A stretch of 64,000 nucleotides of DNA from the NCBI RefSeq assembly GCF_001420005.1, contig NZ_LJAK01000002.1, positions 415,104-479,103 on the forward strand. Reading direction: 5' to 3'. Source of the stretch: Loktanella sp. 3ANDIMAR09 (GTDB lineage: Bacteria; Pseudomonadota; Alphaproteobacteria; Rhodobacterales; Rhodobacteraceae). The translations under genes and the position numbers were made by a program. Positions 1 through 9,256 of this stretch are shown here, one piece after another (position 1 is the stretch's first letter; each line of letters starts with the position of its first letter). The notes under the pieces were generated by a model that worked only from the letters and a program-made list of their open reading frames with translations, ran no database searches and had not been told where the DNA came from.

Positions 1-2
1 CC

Positions 3-128
3 GACACGTCATCTGGCCCGTCCGAACCCGCGCCAAAGCGCCGTCCGTCAGAGCCGGAGGCCATGTTGACCTCGGACGATTTCGAGGCGGACGGCGACGC
101 CGATCCCGATGCAGGGCAGGGTGCATGA
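3..128 (+). CDS. C-terminal end of an unidentified protein (partial)
   Basis: An open frame enters from the left edge and stops at TGA 126-128, overlapping the next start codon as ATGA. The 41 visible residues are acidic and rich in Asp, Pro and Ala, as in a disordered tail. The overlap suggests translational coupling to the AlaX-type gene. The tail carries no recognisable domain, so the product cannot be named. Confidence 0.6.
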   Translation, partial: DTSSGPSEPAPKRRPSEPEAMLTSDDFEADGDADPDAGQGA

Positions 129-847
129 CGACAGCCTTGTATCTGGATGACGCCTATCAGCGGCAAGCCACAGGGCGTGTGACGGCCCTGACCGCCGAAG
201 GCGGCATCGTGCTGGACGCCAGTCTGTTCTATCCCACCGCAGGCGGACAACCCGGCGATTCCGGTCATCTCGAATGGCAAGGGCGGCGGCTGATGATTGC
301 CACAGCGATCAAGGGTGCAGGCAGCGATATCATTCTGGTGCCTGCCGAACCTGCGGCCCTGCCGCCCGTGGGAACCCATCTGACGCAAACGCTGGATTGG
401 GAACGCCGTCACCGTCTGATGCGGATGCACACGGCGCTGCATCTGCTGTCTGTCGTTATTCCCCAACCCGTGACCGGCGGCCAGATCTCGGAGGCAAAGG
501 GGCGGCTTGATTTCGACATGCAGGACCCGCCCGATGACCGCGATGGCTTGACGGACAGGCTGAACAGCATGATCGCCGCAGACTTGCCCGTGACATCGCA
601 ATGGATCACGCAGGCCGAGCTGGATGCGCAGCCCGCACTGATCAAGACCTTGTCCGTCAAACCGCCGCGCGGCGCGGATCAGGTCCGGCTGGTGCAGATC
701 GGGCGGGGTGCCGAACAGATCGACCTGCAACCCTGTGGTGGCACCCATGTCCGCAGCACGATCGAGATCGGTGCGCTGCGTCTTGGCAAGATCGAAAAGA
801 AGGGCCGTCAGAACCGGCGTGTCTATCTGCATTTGGAGGATGGCTGA
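125..847 (+). CDS. AlaX-type alanyl-tRNA editing protein
   Basis: 240-residue stand-alone relative of the AlaRS editing domain, expected to hydrolyse mischarged Ser- or Gly-tRNA(Ala) in the cytoplasm. The zinc ligands of the family are visible: H102-x3-H106 within MHTALHLL, and C204-x3-H208 within CGGTHV. The N-terminal part (about residues 1-90) fits the beta-barrel that precedes the editing core. It has no aminoacylation domain, so it is not a truncated AlaRS. The start overlaps the upstream stop by 4 nt and its own stop overlaps the next gene by 1 nt (TGATG), so the three form one transcription unit. Substrate choice cannot be read from sequence alone. Confidence 0.88.
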   Translation: MTTALYLDDAYQRQATGRVTALTAEGGIVLDASLFYPTAGGQPGDSGHLEWQGRRLMIATAIKGAGSDIILVPAEPAALPPVGTHLTQTLDWERRHRLMRMHTALHLLSVVIPQPVTGGQISEAKGRLDFDMQDPPDDRDGLTDRLNSMIAADLPVTSQWITQAELDAQPALIKTLSVKPPRGADQVRLVQIGRGAEQIDLQPCGGTHVRSTIEIGALRLGKIEKKGRQNRRVYLHLEDG

Positions 848-1200
848 TGTTTCAACTGATCTGTTTCGCGACCGCGGTGATCTGTCTGGGGTTGTTCTGC
901 GTTCTGCTGATTTCGCCGGGCCTCTATGTCGGGCTTTATGCGCAACCTGACGCGGGGGCTACATTCATGGGACGGCGGGCGGCGCCGATTTTCCTCGGCC
1001 TGGCGGTCCTGCTGTTCGTACTGCGGGATACGCCGCCGGGAACACTGCGCGATGCCGTGGCGTTCGGCATGGCTGCCACCTGGGCCGGTATCGCGCTGAC
1101 CGGGATCTGGTCTTACGGTATGGGGCAGGCCAGCTATGCCATCCTTGTTGCCGCTGGGATCGAGCTTGCGATGGCCGCGGCATTCGTGATCGCCCGCTAG
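847..1200 (+). CDS. small integral membrane protein, unknown function
   Basis: 117-residue hydrophobic protein with about four predicted membrane helices and short loops. I chose ATG 847 because it overlaps the upstream stop as TGATG; the same frame stays open further upstream, but that stretch lies inside the AlaX-type gene. Its TAG stop shares the tetramer CTAG (1197-1200) with the stop of the convergent transporter gene. I do not recognise the family. Confidence 0.72.
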   Translation: MFQLICFATAVICLGLFCVLLISPGLYVGLYAQPDAGATFMGRRAAPIFLGLAVLLFVLRDTPPGTLRDAVAFGMAATWAGIALTGIWSYGMGQASYAILVAAGIELAMAAAFVIAR

Positions 1201-2306
1201 CGCTGGTCGAGTGCTGCTTCTTCTTCGGGCAGACCCTCGCGCGACAACAGGATTGCAAAGGGGCGCAAGGCCGCGACATGGCTGCAAACCACCAGCATCA
1301 TCACCATGATCGGCACCGACAGGAACATGCCGGGAATGCCCCAGACCGCGCCCCAGAACGCCAGTGACAGCAGGATGCCGAAGCTGGACAGGCGCAGGGC
1401 GCGGCCCATCAGCATCGGATCAATGATCGACCCGTTCACGAACTGGATCGTGCCTGCAATGACAAAGATCAGCGACGTCATCCACGGATCGCCCAGCTGG
1501 ATATAGGCGGCCAGAACCACAAGGCCGGTTGCGATGATGGACCCGATGTTGGGAATGAAATTCAGCACAAAGGTCACCACACCCAGCGGCATCGCGATCT
1601 CGAGGCCGAACGCCCGCGCAAGGGCATAGGTCATGGCCCCTGTGGCGAGGGAAATGATGGTCTTGACCAACAGGTAATAGTTCACGCGGCGAATGATGGA
1701 CGCGATGATGCGACCGACCCGTTTGGCCTGCGCGGGGTCACCCGTGAAATTCAACAGCTTGGTCTGAAACCAGACGCGTTCCGCGAACAAAAATCCCACG
1801 AACAGGATCACCAGAACGGTGGCCTGCGTCAGGCTGGTGGCCCCGCCTGCCGCGCCGCGCAGGTAGCCAGACAGCTCGATGGACTGCATGGAATTGCGGA
1901 CCGCACTTTCCACGTCTTCACCGGCCCAGGCAAAGAGCGCCGCCACGGCGTCCGGGGCTCTCTCGGCATAGGCGAGCGTCGTGACCAGCACCGTGTTGAT
2001 CTGGGCCACCACGATCGAGGTCAGGGTGATCAGGGCTGTGGCGATCAACACGACAGCCGCGACACTCGCCAGCCAGTTCGGGACATGGAACGGACCGATG
2101 CGTGAACGCGCGATAAAATTGATCACGTCAGATGTCAGCGAGAACAGGATGATGGCGGTCGCCAGCGAAATCAGGATGAACCGCGCCTGCACCAGCAGGA
2201 ACAACACTACGGCGAATGCAATGATGATCAGCGCGGCCGTCTGAACGCGGGTCATGTCTGACCGCTGATCCTGACCGTCTGGCGTTGGTTTCGGCGTGTG
2301 TTTCAT
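1197..2306 (-). CDS. AI-2E family transporter (PerM-like)
   Basis: 369-residue polytopic membrane protein of the AI-2E/PerM family. Hydrophobic helices cluster at about residues 22-80 and 150-350, separated by a more polar middle segment, as is usual for the family. Members are linked to autoinducer-2 export or Na+/H+ exchange; the substrate here is unknown. A polar N-terminal tail (residues 1-20) precedes the first helix and the C-terminus is acidic. The start is ATG 2306 on the minus strand. The gene is monocistronic and convergent with the small membrane protein, sharing a CTAG stop overlap. Confidence 0.85.
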   Translation of the reverse strand: MKHTPKPTPDGQDQRSDMTRVQTAALIIIAFAVVLFLLVQARFILISLATAIILFSLTSDVINFIARSRIGPFHVPNWLASVAAVVLIATALITLTSIVVAQINTVLVTTLAYAERAPDAVAALFAWAGEDVESAVRNSMQSIELSGYLRGAAGGATSLTQATVLVILFVGFLFAERVWFQTKLLNFTGDPAQAKRVGRIIASIIRRVNYYLLVKTIISLATGAMTYALARAFGLEIAMPLGVVTFVLNFIPNIGSIIATGLVVLAAYIQLGDPWMTSLIFVIAGTIQFVNGSIIDPMLMGRALRLSSFGILLSLAFWGAVWGIPGMFLSVPIMVMMLVVCSHVAALRPFAILLSREGLPEEEAALDQR

Positions 2307-2460
2307 CGGGCCGTGCTGTTTTGGAACGTGGATCGCTGATGCCAGCTGTGCGTGACAAAACTATGTCGGCTCTTGTCCGGGGTGACAATGCGATGCGCGA
2401 TAATTTCCCGCTCTAACGGGCTTGCACGCCCCGAAAACCCCCGCTAAGTAGCCCAGCAAC

Positions 2461-2550
2461 GGACAGGTGGCCGAGTGGTCGAAGGCGCACGCCTGGAAAG
2501 TGTGTAGGCGGGAGACCGTCTCCAGGGTTCGAATCCCTGTCTGTCCGCCA
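2461..2550 (+). tRNA. tRNA-Ser (anticodon GGA)
   Basis: 90-nt class II tRNA with a long variable arm. The acceptor GGACAGG pairs with TCTGTCC (one G-U), followed by discriminator G and an encoded CCA. The anticodon stem CACGC/GTGTG encloses the loop CTGGAAA, giving anticodon GGA (reads UCC/UCU). The T-arm is CAGGG-TTCGAAT-CCCTG. A decayed integrase follows on the same strand, which marks this tRNA as a past integration target. Confidence 0.97.
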
Positions 2551-2639
2551 TAAATCTTTGGTTCAGCTTCTTGATTGCCTAATAATATTCATAAGTTAGG
2601 GTAGTTGGGGCGATGTGACATAACCGTTGCGCCTTGATT

Positions 2640-2671
2640 TGCTACCCATTTCGCACCACATCCTGCTACCC
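2640..2671 (+). repeat. paired TGCTACCC direct repeat between tRNA-Ser and integrase
   Basis: TGCTACCC occurs at 2640-2647 and 2664-2671, 24 bp apart, directly before the integrase remnant and about 90 bp beyond the tRNA 3' end. Short direct repeats in this position are typical arm-type integrase binding sites. That role is inferred. Confidence 0.45.
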
Positions 2672-2684
2672 GAGGGTTTCGGTG

Positions 2685-3581
2685 ATGTGCGATGTCGGAC
2701 AACCTCACCTTACGCGGCAGACGTATTACCTGAAGCGGCGCGTGCCTGCGCGGTTTGCTGAAGTGGCGCCGCGGCCGGTCATCTGGCACAGCTTAAAAAC
2801 AGATTCTCGCGCGATTGCGCTGTCGAAGGTGGAACGTGTTCGGGCGGGATACCTCGATGGATGGGAAGCGCGGCTTGCGGGGCGTGACGGCGACGCGGAG
2901 GCCCGGTTTCGGGCGGCGCGCGATCTGGCCGCGAGACAGGGTTACGCTTTTCTTTCTGCGGACTCGGTTGCAAATCTTGAACTGATCGATCTGCTGCGCC
3001 GCGTTGAGGCGACGCAGGCACCGTCCAATGACGTGCAGCCAGAGGTCGCGGAGGCGCTGTTGGGCGGCGTTGAAGAGCCCGGCCTGATGCTGTCCGGGCT
3101 TGTCGCGCATACCGAAGATATTGCGTCACATGACAACCGGTTCAAAAGCGCCCAGCAGATGCGGTTGTGGCGGAACCCGCGCATTCGTGCGGTTCGCAAC
3201 TTGATCGAGGCGATTGGTGAAGATCGTCGGGTGGTGGACGTAACCGCGGTAGAAGCGTTGCAGCATCGTCGGCTATGGCAGGACAGATTGAAAAGCGGAA
3301 AGCTGAAGGTCGCCTCTGCCAACAAGGATTTCCACTATATCGCAGGCATGCTGCGACGGTTTTAGGATGACCTTGGCCAAGCGGCACCGCCGCAACCTTA
3401 TGCCGGTATCTCGATCCGTGACCGACATGCCAAACCGACCCGCAAGCGTGAAGTGCCCGTCGATTTGATCAAGGAGAAATGGTCGGCACCAGGTGCGTTG
3501 GACGGAATGAACGACGAAGCACGCGATATCCTATTGATCAGTATCGAGACAGGGTGCTGGAGTGCCCCCACTGAACGGTAG
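2685..3581 (+). pseudogene. tyrosine-type integrase remnant, in-frame amber stop and truncated
   Basis: The N-terminus (QTYYLKRRVPARF..., then an SLKTDSRAIALSK stretch) matches the DUF6538-type N-terminal domain of phage and island integrases. The frame runs to TAG 3363-3365 and then continues open in the same frame with integrase-like sequence to TAG 3579-3581, ending around an ETGC motif near the start of the catalytic domain. The Arg-His-x-x-Arg...Tyr catalytic core is absent. So the gene carries one nonsense codon and a 3' truncation. I chose ATG 2685; a TTG at 2634 is also in frame. It lies next to tRNA-Ser(GGA), the expected place for an integrase. Confidence 0.8.
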
Positions 3582-3684
3582 TCCTGCCTGCAATCGCGCA
3601 GACTGCCATCGTCATCTCTTGGCTTTGAAACGCAATGCGTCCAGAAATTGGCTTTCGTATCGTTCATGTTTGACAGGGAACATC

Positions 3685-4137
3685 ATGCTGCCAGCCGTCA
3701 CCACTGCATTCACGCCCTTTGCGTCGCTTTTCGGCGGCATCCTGATCGGGCTGTCGGCCGTCATGGTCATGGGGCTTTTCGGGCGCATTGCCGGAATCAC
3801 GGGGATCACGTCGGGCGGCATCAGCGTGGTGGACCCCACGCAGGCGACCGCGCGCGACTGGTCCTGGCGTCTGGCGTTTCTGGCAGGCCTGATTGCCGCG
3901 CCGCTGCTCGTGACGGCGGTTGTGGGCGCGGTGCCGCACAGTGTCCCGACAAACCTGTGGGGCATGGCGGCAGCGGGTTTGATCGTCGGCACCGGCACCG
4001 CACTGGGCTCCGGCTGCACTTCGGGTCACGGCGTCTGCGGGTTGGCACGCCTGTCCAAGAGGTCCGCTGTTGCCGTGCTGACATTCATGGCCTTTGCCTT
4101 TGTCACCGTTTTCATCATGCGTCACGTCTGGGGCTAA
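3685..4137 (+). CDS. YeeE/YedE family membrane protein, first half of split transporter
   Basis: 150-residue membrane protein with about four helices and the family signature around GSGCTSGHGVCG, whose cysteines are likely to handle a sulfur compound. YeeE/YedE relatives such as TsuA take up thiosulfate; here the transporter is split into two half-size proteins encoded 3 nt apart. I chose ATG 3685 because the hydrophobic sequence starts there; in-frame sequence upstream is polar and belongs to the integrase scar. No sulfur oxidation gene is adjacent, so the substrate remains inferred. Confidence 0.83.
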   Translation: MLPAVTTAFTPFASLFGGILIGLSAVMVMGLFGRIAGITGITSGGISVVDPTQATARDWSWRLAFLAGLIAAPLLVTAVVGAVPHSVPTNLWGMAAAGLIVGTGTALGSGCTSGHGVCGLARLSKRSAVAVLTFMAFAFVTVFIMRHVWG

Positions 4138-4140
4138 AAA

Positions 4141-4560
4141 ATGCGGATTCTCTTCGGTCTTTTGTCAGGTCTTGTCTTTGGTCTTGGCCTCGTGATTTCG
4201 GGCATGTCGGACCCGGCCAAGGTTCTGAATTTCCTTGATGTGTTTGGTGCCTGGGACCCGTCGCTTGCGTTTGTGATGGGTGGGGCGAGCGTGACGGCAT
4301 TCATCGGTTATCGTCTGGTCTGGCGCAGACCGGCCCCAGTTTTGATGCAGACATTCGATATGCCCGACACCACGCGGGTTGATGCACCGTTGCTGACCGG
4401 GGCCGCATTGTTCGGGATTGGCTGGGGCATCGGCGGTTTTTGTCCGGGTCCGGCCTGGACCGCGCTGACATTCGCGGCACCGGGGACATTGGTGTTCCTG
4501 CCGATGATGCTGATCGGTCTATATGCAGGCCGCCAGATCAAGGCACGCATGCGCGCCTGA
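4141..4560 (+). CDS. YeeE/YedE family membrane protein (DUF6691 type), second half
   Basis: 139-residue partner of the preceding gene, separated by 3 nt. It has about four membrane helices and the conserved GIGGFCPGPAW motif carrying the key cysteine of this half. An LVISGMSDPAKV stretch near residues 16-28 is also characteristic. The two halves probably form a sulfur-compound permease in the inner membrane. In many bacteria such pairs sit next to sulfur dioxygenase or BigR-type regulators; neither is seen here. Confidence 0.83.
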   Translation: MRILFGLLSGLVFGLGLVISGMSDPAKVLNFLDVFGAWDPSLAFVMGGASVTAFIGYRLVWRRPAPVLMQTFDMPDTTRVDAPLLTGAALFGIGWGIGGFCPGPAWTALTFAAPGTLVFLPMMLIGLYAGRQIKARMRA

Positions 4561-4690
4561 ATCCGCGAAAAATAATACGAAATCATCAGGTTGCGGATGT
4601 TTCGCGTCTTTAGCATTCGGGCCGATGTTGCGATTTTTTCCGGCGGGGCGATGAATCCGCCAGGTTGATCCTGTTTGATACCTTTGGGTT

Positions 4691-4711
4691 TTGACCGTCC
4701 TGGCCGGTCAA
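4691..4711. promoter_or_regulatory. inverted repeat upstream of katG
   Basis: TTGACCG (4691-4697) and CGGTCAA (4705-4711) form a 7-bp inverted repeat with a 7-nt loop. It lies about 135 bp before the katG start, in the otherwise empty 284-bp gap after the YeeE/YedE pair. It could be a regulator site or an RNA hairpin. No OxyR or Fur gene lies nearby. Confidence 0.3.
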
Positions 4712-4844
4712 TCAACCGTGACCCCGGCGTTGATCCGATGGGGGCGGGCGCTAGCTCCCCGATCAGAGGCGGCACGCAGCTGTGCCGCAAAGTCAAATGC
4801 CACGCGCCCCCTTGGGCTGTGTCGGCAAACGAAAGGATCACCCC

Positions 4845-7151
4845 ATGAAGGACCACGCTGCAACGCAAGGTGCCTGCCCATTTCGCGGAACGCGGATCGG
4901 TGGCGCACAGGGTTCAGAGCCGAATGTAAACCACTGGTGGCCGAACCGGCTCAAGGTCGAGGCACTGTATCAGGACCCGCCGCAGGCCAATGCCCTGGGC
5001 CGCGATTTCGACTATGCCGCGGCCAACGCCAAGATCGACCACAAGGCGCTGTGGGAAGACGTGCGCGCCTTTTTGCATACGCCCGTCGATTGGTGGCCAT
5101 CGGATTACGGTCACTATGGCCCGCAGATGAACCGCATGTCGTGGCATTCGGCCGGCACATACCGGATCGCTGACGGGCGTGGTGGCGCGGGCGAAGGGAT
5201 GCAGCGCTTTGCGCCGATCAATTCCTGGTGGGACAACGGCAACACGGACAAATCGCGCCGGCTGCTGGCCCCGATCAAGGCGAAATACGGTGCCGGTCTG
5301 AGCTGGGCCGACCTGATCGCACTGGCCGGCACCGTCGCGCTGGAGGACATGGGTCTGCCGGTGCAGGGTTTTGCCTATGGCCGCGAGGACGCATGGTCAG
5401 CCGATGTGAACACTTACTGGGGACCCGAAGGCTGGTTCGGCAAACCGCCGTCCGAACAGCCCGCAGACCCGCAGCTGGGTCACCCCGAACAGATGGTCAA
5501 TCGCGGTCTGCGCTGGGAAGGCGGACCAAAGGACGACCACTATGATCTGGAAAACCCGCTTGCTGCGTCCCACCAGTCGCTGATCTACGTCGATCCCGAA
5601 GGTCCGGGCGGCAACGGCGACCCGATGGATGCCGCGCGTGACATCCGCGAAACCTTTGCGCGGATGGCGATGAACGACGAAGAAACGCTGGCACTTGTGG
5701 CCGGGGGGCACGCCTTTGGTAAATCGCACGGTGCCGTGCCTGCCTCTGAGATTGGTGGCGCACCGGAAATCGCCAAGATGTCCGAGCAGGGTCTGGGCTG
5801 GTCGAACCCGGTCGGATCCGGCAACGCCGAACATACCATGACGAACGGGATCGAAGGGTCCTGGACGCCGAACCCGACGCAATGGGACAACGATTATCTG
5901 ACCAACCTGTTCAAATTCGAATGGGAACAGACCAAATCGCCCGCCGGTGCGCTTCAGTGGACGCCGACCGATCCTGACGCGCCGAAAACGCCTGATGCCC
6001 ATCTGCCGGGCGTCATGAACCCGCTGATGATGATGACCACGGATATCGCGTTCAAGGTCGATCCCGCCTACCGCAAGATCGCCGAAAGGTTCCTTGAGGA
6101 TTTCGACTATTTCACCGAAACCTTTTCCAAGGCGTGGCATAAACTGATGCACCGTGATCTGGGTCCGACCTCGCGTTGGCTGGGGCCGGATCAGGGCGGC
6201 ACGTTCATCTGGCAGGACCCGGTGCCCGAGGTTGACCACCCGCTGATCGACGCGACGCAGATTGCCGACCTCAAGGCGCGTGCGCTGGATCTGGATGTCG
6301 CTGCGACCGATCTGATCGCGGCGGCATGGGCTGCGGCATCGACATACCGCGACAGCGACAAACGCGGTGGTGCCAACGGTGCGCGGGTGCAATTGGCACC
6401 GCAGCGTGGCTGGGCCGTGAACAACCCCGCCCGTCTGGACCGTGTTCTGGATGCGCTGACCGGGTTGAAATCGGACTTTGACGCAGAGGGCGCGGCAAAG
6501 GTGTCGATGGCTGACCTGATCGTGCTGGCCGGATGCGCCGGGGTTGAGGCCGCCGCCAAGGCAGGCGGACACGACGTGACGGTGCCGTTCGTGCCGGGCC
6601 GCACTGATGCCACGGCCGACATGACCGACGACGAAAGCTTTGAATGGCTGCGCCCGGTTGTGGACGGTTTCCGAAACTATGTGGACGATGCGGTGGGCTA
6701 CAACGTTCCGCCCGAACAGATCGCGCTGGACAAGGCGGCGTTGCTGTCGCTGTCGGCACCGGAGTGGACTGCATTGACCGGTGGCCTGCGCGTGCTGGAT
6801 CAGAACTGGGACGGGTCGGACAAGGGCGTGTTCACGGATCGCCCCGGCACGCTGTCGGCTGATTTCTTTCGTGAACTGGTGTCCACGGATCTGGACTGGC
6901 GGCCTGAAACGGACGCTGAAACGGCCTTTGATCTGGTGGATCGTGCGACCGGCCAGACGCGCTGGCATGCCACGCGTCTGGATCTGGTCTTCGGTGCGAA
7001 TGCCGAGTTGCGCCAGATTTCAGAACTGTATGCAGGTGTCGATGGGGAAGGGTATTTTGTCGATACCTTTGTGCGCGCCTGGCACAAGGTGATGATGCTG
7101 GACCGTTTCGATGCCAAGGCCGAACGCAAGGCCGCAGTCAGCGACTGCTGA
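4845..7151 (+). CDS. katG: catalase-peroxidase KatG
   Basis: 768-residue bifunctional haem catalase-peroxidase that removes H2O2. The N-terminal domain has the distal triad R97-W100-H101 in [11 protein letters not shown] and the proximal His289 in [10 protein letters not shown]. The Trp-Tyr-Met adduct needed for catalase activity is complete: W100, Y248 (LIYVDPEG) and M274 (RMAMNDEE). The C-terminal half is the usual haem-free duplicate, with KRGGANGAR and GVFTDRPG stretches. I chose ATG 4845 because AAAGGA precedes it at proper spacing. A strong GC hairpin follows the stop. No signal peptide is visible. Confidence 0.97.
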   Translation: MKDHAATQGACPFRGTRIGGAQGSEPNVNHWWPNRLKVEALYQDPPQANALGRDFDYAAANAKIDHKALWEDVRAFLHTPVDWWPSDYGHYGPQMNRMSWHSAGTYRIADGRGGAGEGMQRFAPINSWWDNGNTDKSRRLLAPIKAKYGAGLSWADLIALAGTVALEDMGLPVQGFAYGREDAWSADVNTYWGPEGWFGKPPSEQPADPQLGHPEQMVNRGLRWEGGPKDDHYDLENPLAASHQSLIYVDPEGPGGNGDPMDAARDIRETFARMAMNDEETLALVAGGHAFGKSHGAVPASEIGGAPEIAKMSEQGLGWSNPVGSGNAEHTMTNGIEGSWTPNPTQWDNDYLTNLFKFEWEQTKSPAGALQWTPTDPDAPKTPDAHLPGVMNPLMMMTTDIAFKVDPAYRKIAERFLEDFDYFTETFSKAWHKLMHRDLGPTSRWLGPDQGGTFIWQDPVPEVDHPLIDATQIADLKARALDLDVAATDLIAAAWAAASTYRDSDKRGGANGARVQLAPQRGWAVNNPARLDRVLDALTGLKSDFDAEGAAKVSMADLIVLAGCAGVEAAAKAGGHDVTVPFVPGRTDATADMTDDESFEWLRPVVDGFRNYVDDAVGYNVPPEQIALDKAALLSLSAPEWTALTGGLRVLDQNWDGSDKGVFTDRPGTLSADFFRELVSTDLDWRPETDAETAFDLVDRATGQTRWHATRLDLVFGANAELRQISELYAGVDGEGYFVDTFVRAWHKVMMLDRFDAKAERKAAVSDC

Positions 7152-7176
7152 TCGCGCGCGGGCGCATGAAAACGCA

Positions 7177-7201
7177 GGACGCCGCCCCGGGGGCGGCGTC
7201 C
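7177..7201 (+). terminator. GC-rich hairpin after katG
   Basis: A 12-bp perfect inverted repeat, GGACGCCGCCCC with GGGGCGGCGTCC, lies 26 nt after the katG stop. There is no T-run, so it may act as an imperfect terminator or an mRNA-stabilising hairpin. Confidence 0.55.
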
Positions 7202-7283
7202 ATGCATCTGGCCGTCAGGATCACACTGACATGAAACGTGCCGCCGCCAGGGCAGGGCACAAACAGAATCACAAAGGGACGTG

Positions 7284-7297
7284 TGGCGGAGAGACAG
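7284..7297 (-). repeat. left attachment-site copy of tRNA-Ser(CGA) 3' end
   Basis: The 14 bases TGGCGGAGAGACAG are identical to the complement of the last 14 bases of tRNA-Ser(CGA), CCA included. The match ends abruptly after 14 bases and no other part of a tRNA is present. That is the form expected of an island end site. Confidence 0.75.
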
Positions 7298-7567
7298 TCC
7301 GAAAATTCATACACATCAATGACTTAAATCTTTGATATTGCGAGAAAAGTAGTTCTGCAGTGTTGCATTTTGTGCAGCAAAATGTGCAGCAAAAAGTTTC
7401 TTAGATCGTGATCATGTGACATTCAAGCCAGAGAAACATTGTCTGGTAATGGACCGATCACCTTCAATGTGGGCCATACCAGCCATTTAACCTTATCGCA
7501 GCAAACGTCGACTCCGAGCCCAAGATGACCGATGCTGCGCCTGACACGAACGTCCGCTTTGGGAATT
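7298..7567. other. AT-richer non-coding island end
   Basis: This gap between the att copy and the Lrp-type gene is visibly richer in A and T than the surroundings. It contains the tandem TGTGCAGCAAAA repeat (7371-7394). On the minus strand a frame without a usual start codon is open for about 50 codons (7423-7575) and reads like protein, including a VKWLVWPTLKVIGP stretch. It may be the remnant of a lost gene. I could not identify it. Confidence 0.4.
7371..7394 (+). repeat. perfect tandem 12-mer TGTGCAGCAAAA (x2)
   Basis: TGTGCAGCAAAA is repeated back to back at 7371-7382 and 7383-7394. Related copies in the same orientation lie at the other end of the island (12070-12105). Placement about 75 bp inside the att copy suggests arm-type integrase or excisionase sites. 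Confidence 0.55.
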
Positions 7568-8026
7568 TCAGAAATCTAGCGGAGCACCGTCCTTCACTTC
7601 CTTCATGACAAAAAACGTTCGAGCCTGTCTGACTTCTGGCAACGCAATGAGGACCTTTCCGTGGAAGCTATTAAAGTCTGCCATGTCGGCTACTCGGATT
7701 TTCAACAGGTAGTCGAAGTCACCGGCGACGAGGTGACAATCGAGGATCATTGGCAGATCAAGGACTGCTGCCTCGAATTTGGCAAAACTCTCGGGCGTTG
7801 AGCGATCCAGCACAACACCAACCATCGCAATCGCGCCCAGCCCCACGCTTTCAGGGTTCACAACCGCCCGAACGGTTTGAATATAGCCATCATCAAACAG
7901 CCTTTGGGTGCGCCTATGGCACGTCGCAGGGCTGACGTTCACTGCCATAGCAAGGTCTGCGTTGCTCATTCTGCCGTCCGCTTGCAACAAGCGAAGCATC
8001 CGTTTGTCGATTCGATCCAGGGGCAT
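7568..8026 (-). CDS. Lrp/AsnC family regulator, probable AcdR-like
   Basis: 152-residue regulator with an N-terminal winged helix-turn-helix (about residues 1-60, MSNADLAMAVNVSPATCHRR) and a C-terminal ligand-binding RAM domain with the typical LVAGDFDYLLKI core. It is transcribed divergently from acdS across a 153-bp gap, the same layout as known acdR-acdS pairs in which an Lrp-type protein switches on ACC deaminase. I chose ATG 8026 (MPLDRIDKR), the usual Lrp start; a GTG at 8071 is also in frame. Ligand and sign of control are inferred from that arrangement. Confidence 0.87.
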   Translation of the reverse strand: MPLDRIDKRMLRLLQADGRMSNADLAMAVNVSPATCHRRTQRLFDDGYIQTVRAVVNPESVGLGAIAMVGVVLDRSTPESFAKFEAAVLDLPMILDCHLVAGDFDYLLKIRVADMADFNSFHGKVLIALPEVRQARTFFVMKEVKDGAPLDF

Positions 8027-8102
8027 GGTGAGAGATTCTTCCGTTATCGGGTCCCATAGTGGAATTACCACGCTGAATTCTCCGATCCAATAATCTTCTT
8101 GT

Positions 8103-8123
8103 CAAAGTTTTGATACAACTTTG
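8103..8123. promoter_or_regulatory. inverted repeat in the divergent Lrp-acdS promoter
   Basis: CAAAGTT (8103-8109) and AACTTTG (8117-8123) form a perfect 7-7-7 palindrome between the two divergent genes, 57 bp before the acdS start. It is the best candidate operator for the neighbouring Lrp-type regulator. Confidence 0.5.
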
Positions 8124-8179
8124 AAAGCACCCCTCACGCGACCTTTGTTACTCTCGACAGTAGAAAAAAGGAGCACACC

Positions 8180-9193
8180 ATGCTGGAAAAATTTGAACGC
8201 TATCCTCTCACTTTTGGTAAAACGCCGATCGAGCATCTTCCCCGTCTGACCCAGACCCTCGGCGGCAAAGTCGAGATTTACGCCAAGCGTGAGGATTGCA
8301 ACTCGGGCCTCGCCCAAGGCGGCAACAAGCTTCGCAAGCTTGAATACATCGTGCCGGATGCAATTGCGTCGGGGGCCGATACACTGGTGTCTATTGGCGG
8401 CGTTCAATCCAACCATACGCGCATGGTCGCGGCGACGGCGGCCAAGATTGGGATGAAATGCCGGTTGGTGCAAGAGGCGTGGGTGCCTCATGATGATGCG
8501 GTCTATGACCGTGTCGGCAACATTATGATGACCCGCCTGATGGGCGCGGACAGCCGTTTGGTGGACGATGGCTTCGATATCGGCATCCGCACCAGCTATG
8601 AAAAAGCCATTGAGGATGTGAAGAAGGAAGGGGGCAAGCCCTACGGCATCCCCGCCGGTGCGTCTGTGCATCCGTATGGTTGCCTTGGCTATGTGGGCTT
8701 TGCCGAAGAAGTCCGCGAACAAGAGGCAGAGCTTGGGTTCAAGTTCGACTACATCGTGGTTTGTGTTGTCACCGGATCGACCCAAGGCGGCATGATCGTC
8801 GGCTTTAAAAAAGATGGTCGCGCGGATCGTGTGATCGGCATCGATGCGTCAGGCACGGTTGATCAGACACGCGCACAGGTCAAAGAGATTGCCAATAAGA
8901 CCTGCGATTTGATCGAGTGCGGCTATTCGATTGAAGACGAGGACATTCATATCAACCCCGACTACGCCTATCCAGCCTACGGCGTGCCAAGCGCCGAGAC
9001 CAATGATGCGATCCGTCTGGCCGCGCGCACGGAGGCGATGATCACGGACCCTGTCTATGAAGGTAAATCCATGCAGGGGATGATCGACCTGATTAAGAAG
9101 GGCTTCTTCCCCGACGGATCAAAAGTGCTCTACGCGCATCTGGGCGGTCAGCCTGCGCTGAACGGCTACAGCTACACCTACCGTAACGGCTGA
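8180..9193 (+). CDS. acdS: 1-aminocyclopropane-1-carboxylate (ACC) deaminase
   Basis: 337-residue PLP enzyme of the tryptophan synthase beta fold that opens ACC to 2-oxobutyrate and ammonia. Residues that mark true ACC deaminase are present, each one position below the Pseudomonas numbering: K50 (GGNKLRK, Schiff base), S77 with N78 (QSNHTR), Y293 and E294 (PVYEGKS), and L321 ([10 protein letters not shown]). The last two distinguish it from D-cysteine desulfhydrase. AGGAG precedes the ATG. It is divergent from an Lrp-type regulator and followed 63 nt later by a 2-oxoacid dehydrogenase E1 gene, which could consume the product. Confidence 0.95.
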   Translation: MLEKFERYPLTFGKTPIEHLPRLTQTLGGKVEIYAKREDCNSGLAQGGNKLRKLEYIVPDAIASGADTLVSIGGVQSNHTRMVAATAAKIGMKCRLVQEAWVPHDDAVYDRVGNIMMTRLMGADSRLVDDGFDIGIRTSYEKAIEDVKKEGGKPYGIPAGASVHPYGCLGYVGFAEEVREQEAELGFKFDYIVVCVVTGSTQGGMIVGFKKDGRADRVIGIDASGTVDQTRAQVKEIANKTCDLIECGYSIEDEDIHINPDYAYPAYGVPSAETNDAIRLAARTEAMITDPVYEGKSMQGMIDLIKKGFFPDGSKVLYAHLGGQPALNGYSYTYRNG

Positions 9194-9256
9194 TCCCACT
9201 TGCTGCGCCGCTGAACGGGCGGCGCGGCGATCCAATTTCCCCGCGAGGCGTCAAAC

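Noticed and set aside
5571..5580. Apparent loss of the adduct methionine in KatG (HQSLIY instead of the common QMGLIY)
   Set aside because: Counting back from the proximal His shows that the adduct Met is the one in RMAMNDEE (M274) and the adduct Tyr is Y248 in LIYVDPEG. Both are present, so the cofactor is intact.
5397..6968. A 523-codon open frame antisense to katG
   Set aside because: Same cause: complement of a well-conserved GC-rich gene, no ribosome site, no family resemblance.
8180..9193. D-cysteine desulfhydrase instead of ACC deaminase
   Set aside because: The residues that separate the two (E294 and L321 here) are those of true ACC deaminase, and the divergent Lrp-type regulator fits acdR-acdS.
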